A stretch of DNA of 9,356 nt from an uncultured Desulfomonile sp. (GTDB lineage: Bacteria > Desulfobacterota > Desulfomonilia > Desulfomonilales > Desulfomonilaceae): NCBI GenBank assembly GCA_903920415.1, contig CAIXMD010000366.1, forward strand, positions 1-9,356, read 5' to 3'. The notes under the pieces were generated by a model that was not told the DNA's origin, made no database searches, and worked only from the letters and a program-made list of their open reading frames with translations. Positions 1-6,635 of this stretch are shown here, piece after piece. The stretch's first letter is position 1. Each line of letters starts with the position of its first letter. A program made the translations under genes and the position numbers.

Positions 1-834
1 AGTGCCTTCGCCGAAGAACTCTTTCAAACTGTTTCCCCTGGCCCTGACACAGTAGAGTAATCCGGCAAGGCCAGGATCAACGCCTGGGGGCAGGGGAACC
101 TGTTCAAATCCTTCACCCGCCTCAAAACCGCCGTCTGTGAACTCAAATCCTTCTCCGGCGCTCACATGACCGACCACCGGGACCGTCCCAACGTTAGACG
201 GGGCAGGACCTTCGAAAAGCAGGCTTCTGACTTGTTCCTGGGCATCCACAATTTCCACGGATTCAGAATCGAGATGCACCGAATTCAATTCAAAGTCCCA
301 ACTCCATGAAAACTGCCGGTTGATAAAATATGCGACCAGGGTGTTCTCTACAAAAGACTTCTCTGTTCTTGCCTGAGAACACAATTCTCTGAATCGCGTC
401 ACCGAATGGGCACGGCGTTCGTCACAATCCTCGACAGAGAGCAAGTAGACCTGCGACATAGCCTCTATGGCTCGGTTCTCCGCGGGGTGCAACTCGAGGC
501 GCTGAATCTCAGCATTCAATGATTCTTGTGAGGGGTCCAGACGATCCAAAAGAAGCTCCCTCATTTGCGGAAACTTGGCATCAGGTTTCAGTGGAATCCT
601 GTGCAGCTCGTGTCGCACCAGTTCAAGAATGTCGGACTCTCTCGTTTCCAGAAACTGTGCCCATGTCCTCAACTGGATCCGATTCTTGGGTCTTCCCAGG
701 TCTGGGGGATTCCTATTACAGGTCAGAATCTGCGAGATATACGCGCAAGAAACCTGAAGCTCCCGCGCTAAATCCTTTTGGCTCTTTCCAAGAGTTCTCA
801 TTCGTGACCTGGCATACTTAGCAAACGTCTTCAC
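1..834 (-). CDS. HTH / S24-peptidase (LexA/CI-like) transcriptional regulator, partial (C-terminus beyond left edge)
   Basis: Reading the minus strand from GTG at 834 gives 278 codons with no stop, still open at position 1. Residues about 15-45 form an XRE-like helix-turn-helix (GKSQKDLARELQVS, then AYISQILTCNRNPP), expected to bind operator DNA. Residues about 65-205 are a mostly charged, probably helical linker, longer than in phage CI-type repressors. From about residue 216 the S24 fold begins: VPVVGHVSAGEGF carries the Ala226-Gly227 pair where LexA-family proteins self-cleave, and RARGNSL carries Ser269 at the nucleophile position, although the family consensus is GDSM. The catalytic Lys lies outside the window, so cleavage competence is unknown. 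An in-frame TAA lies just upstream (851-853), and GTG 834 is the only standard start before Met12; its Shine-Dalgarno is weak. It is probably a repressor responding to DNA damage or another signal; its targets are unknown. Confidence 0.85.
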   Translation of the reverse strand, partial: MKTFAKYARSRMRTLGKSQKDLARELQVSCAYISQILTCNRNPPDLGRPKNRIQLRTWAQFLETRESDILELVRHELHRIPLKPDAKFPQMRELLLDRLDPSQESLNAEIQRLELHPAENRAIEAMSQVYLLSVEDCDERRAHSVTRFRELCSQARTEKSFVENTLVAYFINRQFSWSWDFELNSVHLDSESVEIVDAQEQVRSLLFEGPAPSNVGTVPVVGHVSAGEGFEFTDGGFEAGEGFEQVPLPPGVDPGLAGLLYCVRARGNSLKEFFGEGT

Positions 835-934
835 TTGCCGCTCGATACCCAGGAGCCTGTTCCCTCTTGTTTACGCGAAACCGACGCGTTGATTTCAGGT
901 CGAGGGACGGCCACTTTTTGTTAAGCTGTTGTGA

Positions 935-963
935 ATTTTAGAAATACGAGGATTAACTGTCAA
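935..963 (-). promoter_or_regulatory. Sigma-70-type promoter of the S24 regulator gene
   Basis: On the minus strand a perfect -35 TTGACA (958-963) is followed by a 17-nt spacer and -10 TAAAAT (935-940), one mismatch from consensus. Transcription would start near 928 and leave a leader of roughly 95 nt before the GTG at 834. The arms GTTAA (920-924) and TTAAC (953-957) flank the -10 and spacer and could be part of an operator for autoregulation, but 5-bp arms are weak evidence. The promoter lies immediately behind the terminator of the upstream outer-membrane gene, so the regulator appears to be its own transcription unit. Confidence 0.7.
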
Positions 964-976
964 GTCCAATTACATG

Positions 977-1011
977 GGAAAAGCCCACAAGGCGACGATA
1001 TCTTGTGGGCT
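977..1011 (-). terminator. Rho-independent terminator of the outer-membrane protein gene
   Basis: A perfect 10-bp inverted repeat, AGCCCACAAG (982-991) and CTTGTGGGCT (1002-1011), encloses a 10-nt loop. Read on the minus strand, the stem ends in GGGCT and runs into a short T run (TTTTCCC, 975-981), as expected for intrinsic termination. It lies about 30 nt past the TAG of the minus-strand gene ending at 1043. On the plus strand there is no T run, so it is directional. Confidence 0.82.
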
Positions 1012-1042
1012 AAGTGTAGATAGAAAGATGCTTGTAGTCAAA

Positions 1043-2011
1043 CTAGAACTGCAGGGAGAAATCCATATAGGGGCCTTCGACTGCGACATCGGCAAACAAC
1101 CTGTTTCTGTTTCCCTCGAGCTTCCACTGCTTGTAGCCCAACCTGAATCCTGCATCAACGTTCCTGCTCACAGGGGGAGCTATTCCCGCTGCCATGTCCC
1201 ATGTCGAAAGCCCTAAACCATCGAAACTCATCCAACTGAATCTTGCCTCAACAAACGGCTTGAACCATGAAAAGTATCCAGTGTTCGGAGGATCGTATCT
1301 TAAGTGCCCTCCTATGGCCGGTTGTAGAAAAGTCTGGGAGAAATCCGCGGTCTCGCCCGTCGCCTTGGATACTTTTTGGGACCACTTGATTATGTGTAAA
1401 TCGGCGTTGGGGCCGAATACCAAATCACGTCCGAAAGACACCTCATAGTCGCCACCCATAACCAACGAGGTTAGGTTGAGATCCGAATGAATGGCATCAT
1501 CCTTTCTCATGAGCAAGCCTGCAAAATTGCCGTCCGCCGGTATGTGTCCGGCGCCGGTCCATTTCCACGGTAAATATTCGAGTCTTACTGCGATCTTTTC
1601 CCACATCTTCACATGTGAATAGAAGTCCCACAGGGTCTTTTCCGCTGGAAGCCGCAGGTGGCCATGAAGATTGAGGTACGCCCCTTCTCCTCCGCGACTT
1701 ACCACTTTTGTGGAGCCGATCAGGGAGCTGAAGACCGGTCGCATCCCGATGGAAAATGCGTAGCCTCGCTTTGGACAGAGAATCTCGCCGCGGGATCGAC
1801 CCGCCGCCGCCTCCCAGTCACCAAGGGATGAATTGCGAGATGCTATCCCTGCGCTTGCCGTACCGGTAGCCGGCGAGTCGTTGGCGGACGTCCTGACCTT
1901 GCTGGGATATTTCTGCGCAAGATCCCATGCAGATGCCGGAATTGTTGTCGCCAGCAGGACGACGGCGAGAATAATAGCCCAGGGAATACTATGTTGGCCC
2001 CTTGGTCTCAT
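1043..2011 (-). CDS. Predicted outer-membrane beta-barrel protein with signal peptide (function unknown)
   Basis: The 322-residue protein starts at ATG 2011, chosen because GGAGGT sits 6 nt upstream and a Sec signal peptide begins there: MRPRG, a hydrophobic core WAIILAVVLLATTI, and a signal-peptidase I site P-A-S-A/W after residue 28. The frame stays open further upstream to a TTG at 2182, but that extension would bury the signal peptide. Residues about 30-65 are a low-complexity Ser/Thr/Ala-rich linker. After that come short alternating hydrophobic/polar stretches rich in Trp, Tyr and Phe, and the chain ends in DFSLQF with a terminal Phe, the BAM-recognition signature of outer-membrane barrels. 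The size would fit a small barrel of roughly 8-12 strands. I recognise no specific family or substrate. It is followed by a strong terminator and preceded by a possible overlapping small ORF. Confidence 0.8.
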   Translation of the reverse strand: MRPRGQHSIPWAIILAVVLLATTIPASAWDLAQKYPSKVRTSANDSPATGTASAGIASRNSSLGDWEAAAGRSRGEILCPKRGYAFSIGMRPVFSSLIGSTKVVSRGGEGAYLNLHGHLRLPAEKTLWDFYSHVKMWEKIAVRLEYLPWKWTGAGHIPADGNFAGLLMRKDDAIHSDLNLTSLVMGGDYEVSFGRDLVFGPNADLHIIKWSQKVSKATGETADFSQTFLQPAIGGHLRYDPPNTGYFSWFKPFVEARFSWMSFDGLGLSTWDMAAGIAPPVSRNVDAGFRLGYKQWKLEGNRNRLFADVAVEGPYMDFSLQF

Positions 2012-2157
2012 AAGCCTACCTCCAGACGGTGATGAACCGGAGTGTCCAACCCCACAGTGATACAGGTCACCTTGACCCCTAACATTGGGCTTGACCTTTC
2101 CCCGGAGTGCACCGGATTTTCCCCACTGGTTGAAGACCTGCAGGAGCTGATCTTCAT
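2008..2157 (-). CDS. Possible 49-residue small ORF translationally coupled to the outer-membrane gene
   Basis: ATG at 2157 is preceded by AGGAGG with 5-nt spacing, a near-ideal ribosome binding site. The frame runs 49 codons to a TGA (2008-2010) that overlaps the ATG of the outer-membrane gene as ATGA, the classic geometry for translational coupling. The product begins MKISSCRSS and ends HHRLEVGL; it is rich in Ser, Gly, His and Val, has two Cys, no signal peptide, no TM segment and no recognised domain. Its role, if translated, could be a leader peptide or simply a ribosome-loading device. Against it: the composition is unremarkable, the downstream gene has its own GGAGGT, and the TTGACA-based promoter upstream would place the transcript start almost on the AGGAGG. 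Confidence 0.4.
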   Translation of the reverse strand: MKISSCRSSTSGENPVHSGERSSPMLGVKVTCITVGLDTPVHHRLEVGL

Positions 2158-2170
2158 ATGGTCCTCCTGA

Positions 2171-2199
2171 TGCGTAGCCCAAATCTTTGTAAATGTCAA
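2171..2199 (-). promoter_or_regulatory. Candidate promoter for the outer-membrane gene: perfect -35 behind A-tracts, poor -10
   Basis: On the minus strand TTGACA (2194-2199) is preceded by A/T tracts including AAAAAAA (2201-2207), which resembles an UP element for the alpha subunit of RNA polymerase. At 17-nt spacing the -10 would be TACGCA (2171-2176), a poor match, and transcription would start near 2164, at the AGGAGG of the small ORF. An alternative is TTGAAA near 2291-2296 with CATTAT 17 nt downstream. The -35 is clear, but which promoter is used is not. Confidence 0.3.
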
Positions 2200-2200
2200 G

Positions 2201-2280
2201 TTTTTTTGTAATTAAAGTGTTTTTATTTTGATATGTTAGAATAATATTTTAATGTTTTACTTTATTATATAATGATTTTA
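2201..2280. other. Strongly AT-rich intergenic tract between mnmE and the outer-membrane gene
   Basis: By direct count 71 of the 80 bases are A or T, far above the flanking genes. It contains A- and T-runs and short AT palindromes such as TTATATAA, but no GC-rich hairpin, so it is not an intrinsic terminator for mnmE. It could serve as an upstream activating (UP-like) or curved-DNA region, a nucleoid-protein binding site, or a site of rho-dependent termination. No gene is visible in it. Confidence 0.6.
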
Positions 2281-2299
2281 CGGTGCAGACCTTTCAACT

Positions 2300-3697
2300 C
2301 TACTTTCCCACACAGAAACGCTCAAAAATACGGTCAAGCACCCCGTCATCCGCACGCTCTCCAGTGATCTCCTCAAGAGAGCCCAGTGCCGTTCGAAGTT
2401 CGTAGGAGATAATTTCAGGTAGGATCGTCCCTTCTTCGGTAAAACGTGTGAGTAGTCGCTTGATCGGCATTGACACAGCCCCCATGAGTTCCAGGCACCT
2501 TGCGTTCAGGGCGGCGCCTTGCGTAGTCGGGGAAATCTGGCCTACGATCTTTTTCCCAAAGTCTGACAGCGCACTTTTCAGGGCTTCTATTCCCTCATGT
2601 GTCTTCGCACTTACTGCAACGAGATTGGGGCCACCGGTCAATTCAGTGGAGAAACTATGCCCCATTCCCTTTACCAGGTCCATCTTGTTCACGACCGCCA
2701 GGGTCTGATTTTTTTTACAAGCTTCAAGAATCATTGTGTCGTCGCCATCGGGGGGCTTGCTGCCATCAAACACCACTATCACAAGGTCCGCCTCCCCTAT
2801 TATGTCTTTCGTTCTAAGGATTCCCTCTTCTTCCACCGGGTCAGGGTGTTGCCGTATGCCGGCCGTGTCCCATAAGACGAACGCAGTTCCCCCCAATACG
2901 AGACAGTCGTCCACAGGATCCCGAGTGGTCCCAGGGTAAGGCGTGACAATCGTCCGTTCTTTATTAAGCAACAGGTTGAAAAGAGTGGATTTTCCTACAT
3001 TAGGTTTGCCAGTTATTACGGTGACGATGCCTTCCCTCCGTATCCGACCAGCCCGCGCTCTTCCTTGCACGGTTTCAATCTTTCGAAAAACCTCCCGGAT
3101 AGTATGTTCAGTCTGCGGCGCACTGCTTTCCTCCTCCTCATCGAAGTCAATATAAGCCTCAATCTTTGCCATAACATCTTTGAGAGCGTCAGAAATCTCA
3201 AGAATTTCTGCAGAAAGGCGTTTGTCCATGCGTGACCTTGCCTCAATAGCAGCCGAGGCGGTTTTGGCATCGATAAGGTCAATAACAGCCTCAGCCTGAA
3301 CAAGATTCATCCTTCCGAAGAGGAACGCCCGTCTAGTGAATTCACCTCGGGCCGCATGGCGTGCTCCATGCTCTACGATGACATGCGTAACCATTTCCAG
3401 CACTGCAGGGCTTCCGTGGAGGCTGAGTTCAACTACGTCCTCCCCAGTGTATGAATGCGGTCCTCTCATGACTAATGCCAATCCGTCATCCAAAACATTG
3501 CCTTCTCGCGGGTTGAACACAGTTCCATAGATCGCCGTTCGGTTCGGAAATTCGGTTTCTGTCATCGATCGAAATATTTTTAGGAGGATAGGGATGGCCT
3601 CCGGGCCACTCATGCGGATAACGCCAATACCAGAGCAGCCATAAGGGGTCGACAGGGCAACAATCGTGTCTACAGGTTTATTCGGGTCTTGTTTCAT
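2300..3697 (-). CDS. mnmE: tRNA uridine-5-carboxymethylaminomethyl modification GTPase MnmE (TrmE)
   Basis: The 465-residue product is full length for MnmE. With MnmG it installs the carboxymethylaminomethyl group on the wobble U34 of several tRNAs, using methylene-tetrahydrofolate, FAD and GTP. The N-terminal folate-binding domain (about 1-125) begins DTIVALSTPYGCSGIGVIRMSG. The helical domain is split by a G domain with P-loop GKPNVGKS (230-237), GTTRD (256-260), DTAG (277-280), NKMD (337-340) and SAK (363-365). The C-terminus FCVGK (461-465) is the family's FC(I/V/L)GK signature with the conserved Cys462. The start is ATG 3697, which fits the family N-terminus although no clear Shine-Dalgarno precedes it. 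It is the last gene of the rpmH operon, 80 nt after jag. No obvious terminator follows; the sequence becomes very AT-rich instead. Confidence 0.97.
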   Translation of the reverse strand: MKQDPNKPVDTIVALSTPYGCSGIGVIRMSGPEAIPILLKIFRSMTETEFPNRTAIYGTVFNPREGNVLDDGLALVMRGPHSYTGEDVVELSLHGSPAVLEMVTHVIVEHGARHAARGEFTRRAFLFGRMNLVQAEAVIDLIDAKTASAAIEARSRMDKRLSAEILEISDALKDVMAKIEAYIDFDEEEESSAPQTEHTIREVFRKIETVQGRARAGRIRREGIVTVITGKPNVGKSTLFNLLLNKERTIVTPYPGTTRDPVDDCLVLGGTAFVLWDTAGIRQHPDPVEEEGILRTKDIIGEADLVIVVFDGSKPPDGDDTMILEACKKNQTLAVVNKMDLVKGMGHSFSTELTGGPNLVAVSAKTHEGIEALKSALSDFGKKIVGQISPTTQGAALNARCLELMGAVSMPIKRLLTRFTEEGTILPEIISYELRTALGSLEEITGERADDGVLDRIFERFCVGK

Positions 3698-3777
3698 ACG
3701 CTGGTATTGCGTTTGGGGGAACAGTAGTCTCAGTCTCGAGGGTATAATACTATTGGTTGGCCTAGCCGCCTGGTCGC

Positions 3778-4593
3778 TTACCGCCTCCTGCGCTTGTTGG
3801 CTGAACCCCGCTTCGGGTAAACGATGATTCTCCTTAGTAGTCCTTCTCCGTAACTCTTCGTGTAGACCTCGCTGTCCTCAGCAAGGATCAAATGGATGAT
3901 CCGCCGCTCAGAAGGGGACATCGGGTTAAAAGATACCGGCCTGAGAGTCTTCTTCGCCTTCAGGCTCATCCGCAGGGCCGTCTCCCGGAGGTTTTCGCTC
4001 TTCCTTTGCTGATAATTCTCCGTATCAACGATAAGTTCTATCTTATTATCTGAAGAGCAGTTTTTATTAATAATTTTGTTTAAAAGAAATTGCAGAGCGT
4101 CCAGGGTTTGCCCCTTCTTGCCTATGAGTAATCCGGAACCGTCGCCTTTTATGTCCAGAGTAATGGCGTTCCCCGACGTTGAGGCCACGACTTGCGCGTC
4201 CACGGGTATCCTGTGAAGTATTCCTTCAAGGATAGTGAGAGCCTCCTGCTCGATCCGAGATTCCTCATGGGCCCCCTCAGGACTAGACATTTCTGTATTG
4301 GGTTTTTCCTCTAAAGAAGAGCACGGACGTTGCGACTCGATACCAGGCTGTACCAATGTCTGAGTGTCAAGATCCATTGGGGCTTCGGGAACGAAAAAAT
4401 CGCTTTCATCCTTGGCCACATTGATTATCTTCACCCTTATGCGGGCGTCCCTCTGCCCTACGATGCCCAGAAATCCCCGTGCACTCTCCTCCATGACTTC
4501 AACTTCCAGGTTGTCTTCGGCAAGGTTCAGTTCCTCGCAAGCCTTTGCGATCGCATCTTTGACAGATTTTCCAGTAAATTCGTAGGAAGACAT
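3778..4593 (-). CDS. jag: RNA-binding protein Jag / KhpB (Jag-N, KH and R3H domains)
   Basis: The 271-residue protein has the three-part Jag architecture. Jag-N is at about 1-55 with its ARGFLGIVGQRDARIRV motif. An acidic, Pro/Ser-rich linker spans about 62-115. A KH domain follows at about 118-195 with the GxxG loop IGKKG (157-161), and an R3H domain at about 198-262 with the R-x3-H pair Arg230/His234 in SPSERRIIH. The tail KRRRR is strongly basic. The family binds RNA, with KhpA in some bacteria, and influences cell division or envelope homeostasis; its usual position next to yidC is kept here. The start ATG 4593 has a GGGGGG-containing ribosome binding site that overlaps the yidC stop codon, and the gap is only 15 nt, so the two genes are probably co-translated from one transcript. 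Confidence 0.95.
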   Translation of the reverse strand: MSSYEFTGKSVKDAIAKACEELNLAEDNLEVEVMEESARGFLGIVGQRDARIRVKIINVAKDESDFFVPEAPMDLDTQTLVQPGIESQRPCSSLEEKPNTEMSSPEGAHEESRIEQEALTILEGILHRIPVDAQVVASTSGNAITLDIKGDGSGLLIGKKGQTLDALQFLLNKIINKNCSSDNKIELIVDTENYQQRKSENLRETALRMSLKAKKTLRPVSFNPMSPSERRIIHLILAEDSEVYTKSYGEGLLRRIIVYPKRGSANKRRRR

Positions 4594-4608
4594 GGTTACA
4601 TTCCCCCC

Positions 4609-6336
4609 TTACTTAGCCATTTTATTGGTAATAACCTGCTGTCCAATGGAAAGCACGTTACTGACCAACCAATAAAGCACTAGGCCCGAAGGAAAGCTTA
4701 GGAACATGTAAGTAAAGATGACCGGCATCATGAGCATCATTTTCTTCTGCATGGGATCCCCGGCCGACGGAGTCATCCACTGCTGGAGTACCATTGTCCC
4801 CCCCATCAGGATCGGGGTAACATAGTAGGGGTCTGGAGCGGACAGATCGTTGATGCATAAGTAAATGGAAGGCAGGCAGATAAATGGAGCGTGCCTAAGC
4901 TCAATTGCATACGATAGAGCCTGGTAAAGGGCTATGAAAACGGGAATCTGAAGGAACATCGGCCAACAACTTCCAAGAGGATTAACCTTTTGGTCGCGAA
5001 AAAGCTCCATGGTAGCCTTGTTAATGGCGGCTTTATCATCCTTGTGTTTTTCCTTAATTTTCGCGATTTGCGGCTGAAGGTCCTGCATCCGTTTCATCGA
5101 TTTCATGCTCTTGTGGGTAAGAGGTATGAAAAGAATTTTAATTATGATTGTGAGAAAAATAATATCGATACCGTAATTGTGTGTGCCTGGGATAGTGAGG
5201 CCTAAGATCTTGAAACCTGAATTACTGAATCTCAGGAACTTCATAAGATACTCGGACATCATATCCAGCAGCTTGTAATTACTGTAAATAAGAGCTTGAG
5301 ATAGATTGTTGCCTGCGGCTTCGAGAGCTTCTCTATCTTTAGGCCCCAGATAGACTGCCAGATTCGTTTCCGTTGGACGGCCGGCTGGTAAATCGACTGC
5401 CCCGTAACGGACTAAGATCTCAGCAATCCCATCATTAGACGGTTTTACAAGGGTTACCTTCCCGGCAGGATTCTTTCCGAAAACAAGAGCCTTAAAGAAG
5501 TATACATCACCAAGGCCGGCCCACTCTACCCGACCCGATGGCTCCTCATCTCCCTTGATATCTTTGAAATAATAGTCTTTCAACTCACCGTTCAGAAGAA
5601 TCTCCGAGCTGTTCCAGGCGAATCGGACTTCCCCTTCCCCGCGGTATACTTTACGCCAAGGAAAAGTTACGAGGTAGTTCCGGTCTTCTACTGAATTGTT
5701 GGTGAGAGTGAAGGAAAAATCAACAAGATAGGTTTCCGCATGAAAAGTAAGAGTCTTGGAAATGGTTAAGCCGGCCGAGGTGGTAGCCCGCATAGTTATT
5801 GATTTCAATGATCCCTTTTCGGTGAGCGTCACCAATGAGTCCTGCTCGTCAAAGCGATAGCCGAGGGCGGCATCGCTGAAGGTCTCGTCCCGAGTCGTCA
5901 GCACGATTGAAGGCCCTGCGGTGTCAGGTCCGTCCTGGTCGAAAAGATTGATCAATTCGTTGCCTTCCAGGGACATCTTATAATTCTTGAGCTTGAACGA
6001 GACGATTCGACCTCCGATGGACGACAGAACCGCCTCATATCTCGGTCCATCAATCTTAATCTTGACGTCCTTGGCAGGGACTTGAGCCCCGTCCAGCAGG
6101 GGCCTAACGACCCTATGCGGGGCTGTGGTTTCGGAGGGTTTCTCTTGAACAACCGCAGTACGATCTTTATCTATTTGAGGTGGTGCTTGGGCAGGACGAG
6201 TTTCCTTGGTGCTTTCGGTCGTAGGCGGGACCTTCTTGCCTGGAGTCTGTGGCGGAGAAAAGGCCTGAAAAAAATGCTGGAAGCCTACGATAATGGCCAC
6301 AGATAGAACGATTGCCAGAAGTAGATTACGGTCCAT
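4609..6336 (-). CDS. yidC: Membrane protein insertase YidC (Gram-negative type)
   Basis: YidC inserts membrane proteins either alone or with SecYEG. The 575-residue protein starts at ATG 6336 (MDRNLLLAIVL, the classic YidC N-terminus), with GGGGGAG 6 nt upstream; a TTG 15 nt earlier overlaps that ribosome binding site and is less likely. TM1 spans about 4-24, followed by a Pro/Thr-rich linker (27-75) and the periplasmic P1 domain (about 80-345). The conserved insertase core begins near 385: TM2 near DIIFLTIIIKILFIPL, a cytoplasmic coiled-coil hairpin (about 408-450, including QDLQPQIAKIKEK), VNPLGSCWPMFLQIPVFIALYQ, DPYYVTPILMG, and FPSGLVLYWLVSN. The residue aligned with the functionally important Arg366 of E. 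coli YidC appears to be Lys400. It lies between yidD and jag in the operon. Confidence 0.97.
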   Translation of the reverse strand: MDRNLLLAIVLSVAIIVGFQHFFQAFSPPQTPGKKVPPTTESTKETRPAQAPPQIDKDRTAVVQEKPSETTAPHRVVRPLLDGAQVPAKDVKIKIDGPRYEAVLSSIGGRIVSFKLKNYKMSLEGNELINLFDQDGPDTAGPSIVLTTRDETFSDAALGYRFDEQDSLVTLTEKGSLKSITMRATTSAGLTISKTLTFHAETYLVDFSFTLTNNSVEDRNYLVTFPWRKVYRGEGEVRFAWNSSEILLNGELKDYYFKDIKGDEEPSGRVEWAGLGDVYFFKALVFGKNPAGKVTLVKPSNDGIAEILVRYGAVDLPAGRPTETNLAVYLGPKDREALEAAGNNLSQALIYSNYKLLDMMSEYLMKFLRFSNSGFKILGLTIPGTHNYGIDIIFLTIIIKILFIPLTHKSMKSMKRMQDLQPQIAKIKEKHKDDKAAINKATMELFRDQKVNPLGSCWPMFLQIPVFIALYQALSYAIELRHAPFICLPSIYLCINDLSAPDPYYVTPILMGGTMVLQQWMTPSAGDPMQKKMMLMMPVIFTYMFLSFPSGLVLYWLVSNVLSIGQQVITNKMAK

Positions 6337-6342
6337 TCTGTT

Positions 6343-6357
6343 CTCCCCCAAAAGGGG
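6343..6357 (-). promoter_or_regulatory. yidC ribosome binding site within a small CCCC-TTTT-GGGG hairpin
   Basis: On the minus strand CCCC (6354-6357), TTTT and GGGG (6346-6349) can fold into a 4-bp all-GC hairpin with a four-base loop. The GGGG arm is part of the GGGGGAG ribosome binding site (6343-6349) of yidC. The hairpin could lower yidC translation unless opened. With only 4 bp its stability is limited, so a regulatory role is speculative; the ribosome binding site itself is clear and fixes the ATG 6336 start. Confidence 0.4.
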
Positions 6358-6416
6358 CCTTTAAGTTAATTGTCCTTGAACTCGCGAGTCCAGGTTGAAT
6401 AGTTCAGCTGCCACTT

Positions 6417-6635
6417 TTATGGCACAGGATCGCAACCTCCGGGTCCAAAGGGCCTGCACTTCAGTACACGTCTGAGCGTCAACCATGATCCTCTGAAAAC
6501 GCCGTGTGCCAATACAGCGTCTTTGGCATATTCCGAACAGGTGGGGTAAAACCGACAAGATGAGGGAAAAATCGGTGAAAGCAGGACTTGATATGACCTG
6601 ATCACCCATATGAAAGCACACTTACCCAGACTCAA
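6417..6635 (-). CDS. yidD: Membrane protein insertion efficiency factor YidD
   Basis: YidD is a small membrane-associated protein with an amphipathic N-terminus that helps YidC-dependent insertion. The 72-residue product matches the family end to end: an N-terminal amphipathic helix (GKCAFIWVIRSYQVLLSP), then SSCRFYPTCSEYA with Cys27 and Cys33, a W-L-x3-R-V-L-K-C segment with Cys60, and the terminal signature FGPGGCDPVP. The frame is open much further upstream (to 6800), but that part overlaps rnpA and has no family similarity. TTG at 6635 gives the usual family length and overlaps the rnpA TGA as TTGA, suggesting translational coupling; no strong Shine-Dalgarno is visible. GTG at 6605 is an alternative start but would remove most of the amphipathic helix. 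The exact start is therefore uncertain while the identity is firm. Confidence 0.93.
   Translation of the reverse strand: MSLGKCAFIWVIRSYQVLLSPIFPSSCRFYPTCSEYAKDAVLAHGVFRGSWLTLRRVLKCRPFGPGGCDPVP

Noticed and set aside
519..821. 100-residue plus-strand frame
   Set aside because: It is antisense to the S24 regulator, whose minus-strand frame has clear HTH and S24 motifs.
2012..2182. 57-residue N-terminal extension of the outer-membrane protein from TTG 2182
   Set aside because: It would place a signal peptide internally, and the ATG at 2011 has its own GGAGGT.
3698..3777. TATAAT on the plus strand and TATTAT on the minus strand between jag and mnmE as a promoter
   Set aside because: No acceptable -35 is found at 16-18 nt on the minus strand, and the plus-strand hexamer would drive transcription antisense to jag with no gene.
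4594..4608. ATG-TAA start-stop pair just before the jag start
   Set aside because: It lies one base from the G-run, too close for initiation, and is most likely chance.
6361..6621. 86-residue minus-strand frame beginning MCFHMGDQ
   Set aside because: It lies almost wholly over yidD in another frame and has no recognisable family or ribosome binding site; yidD accounts for the coding signal.
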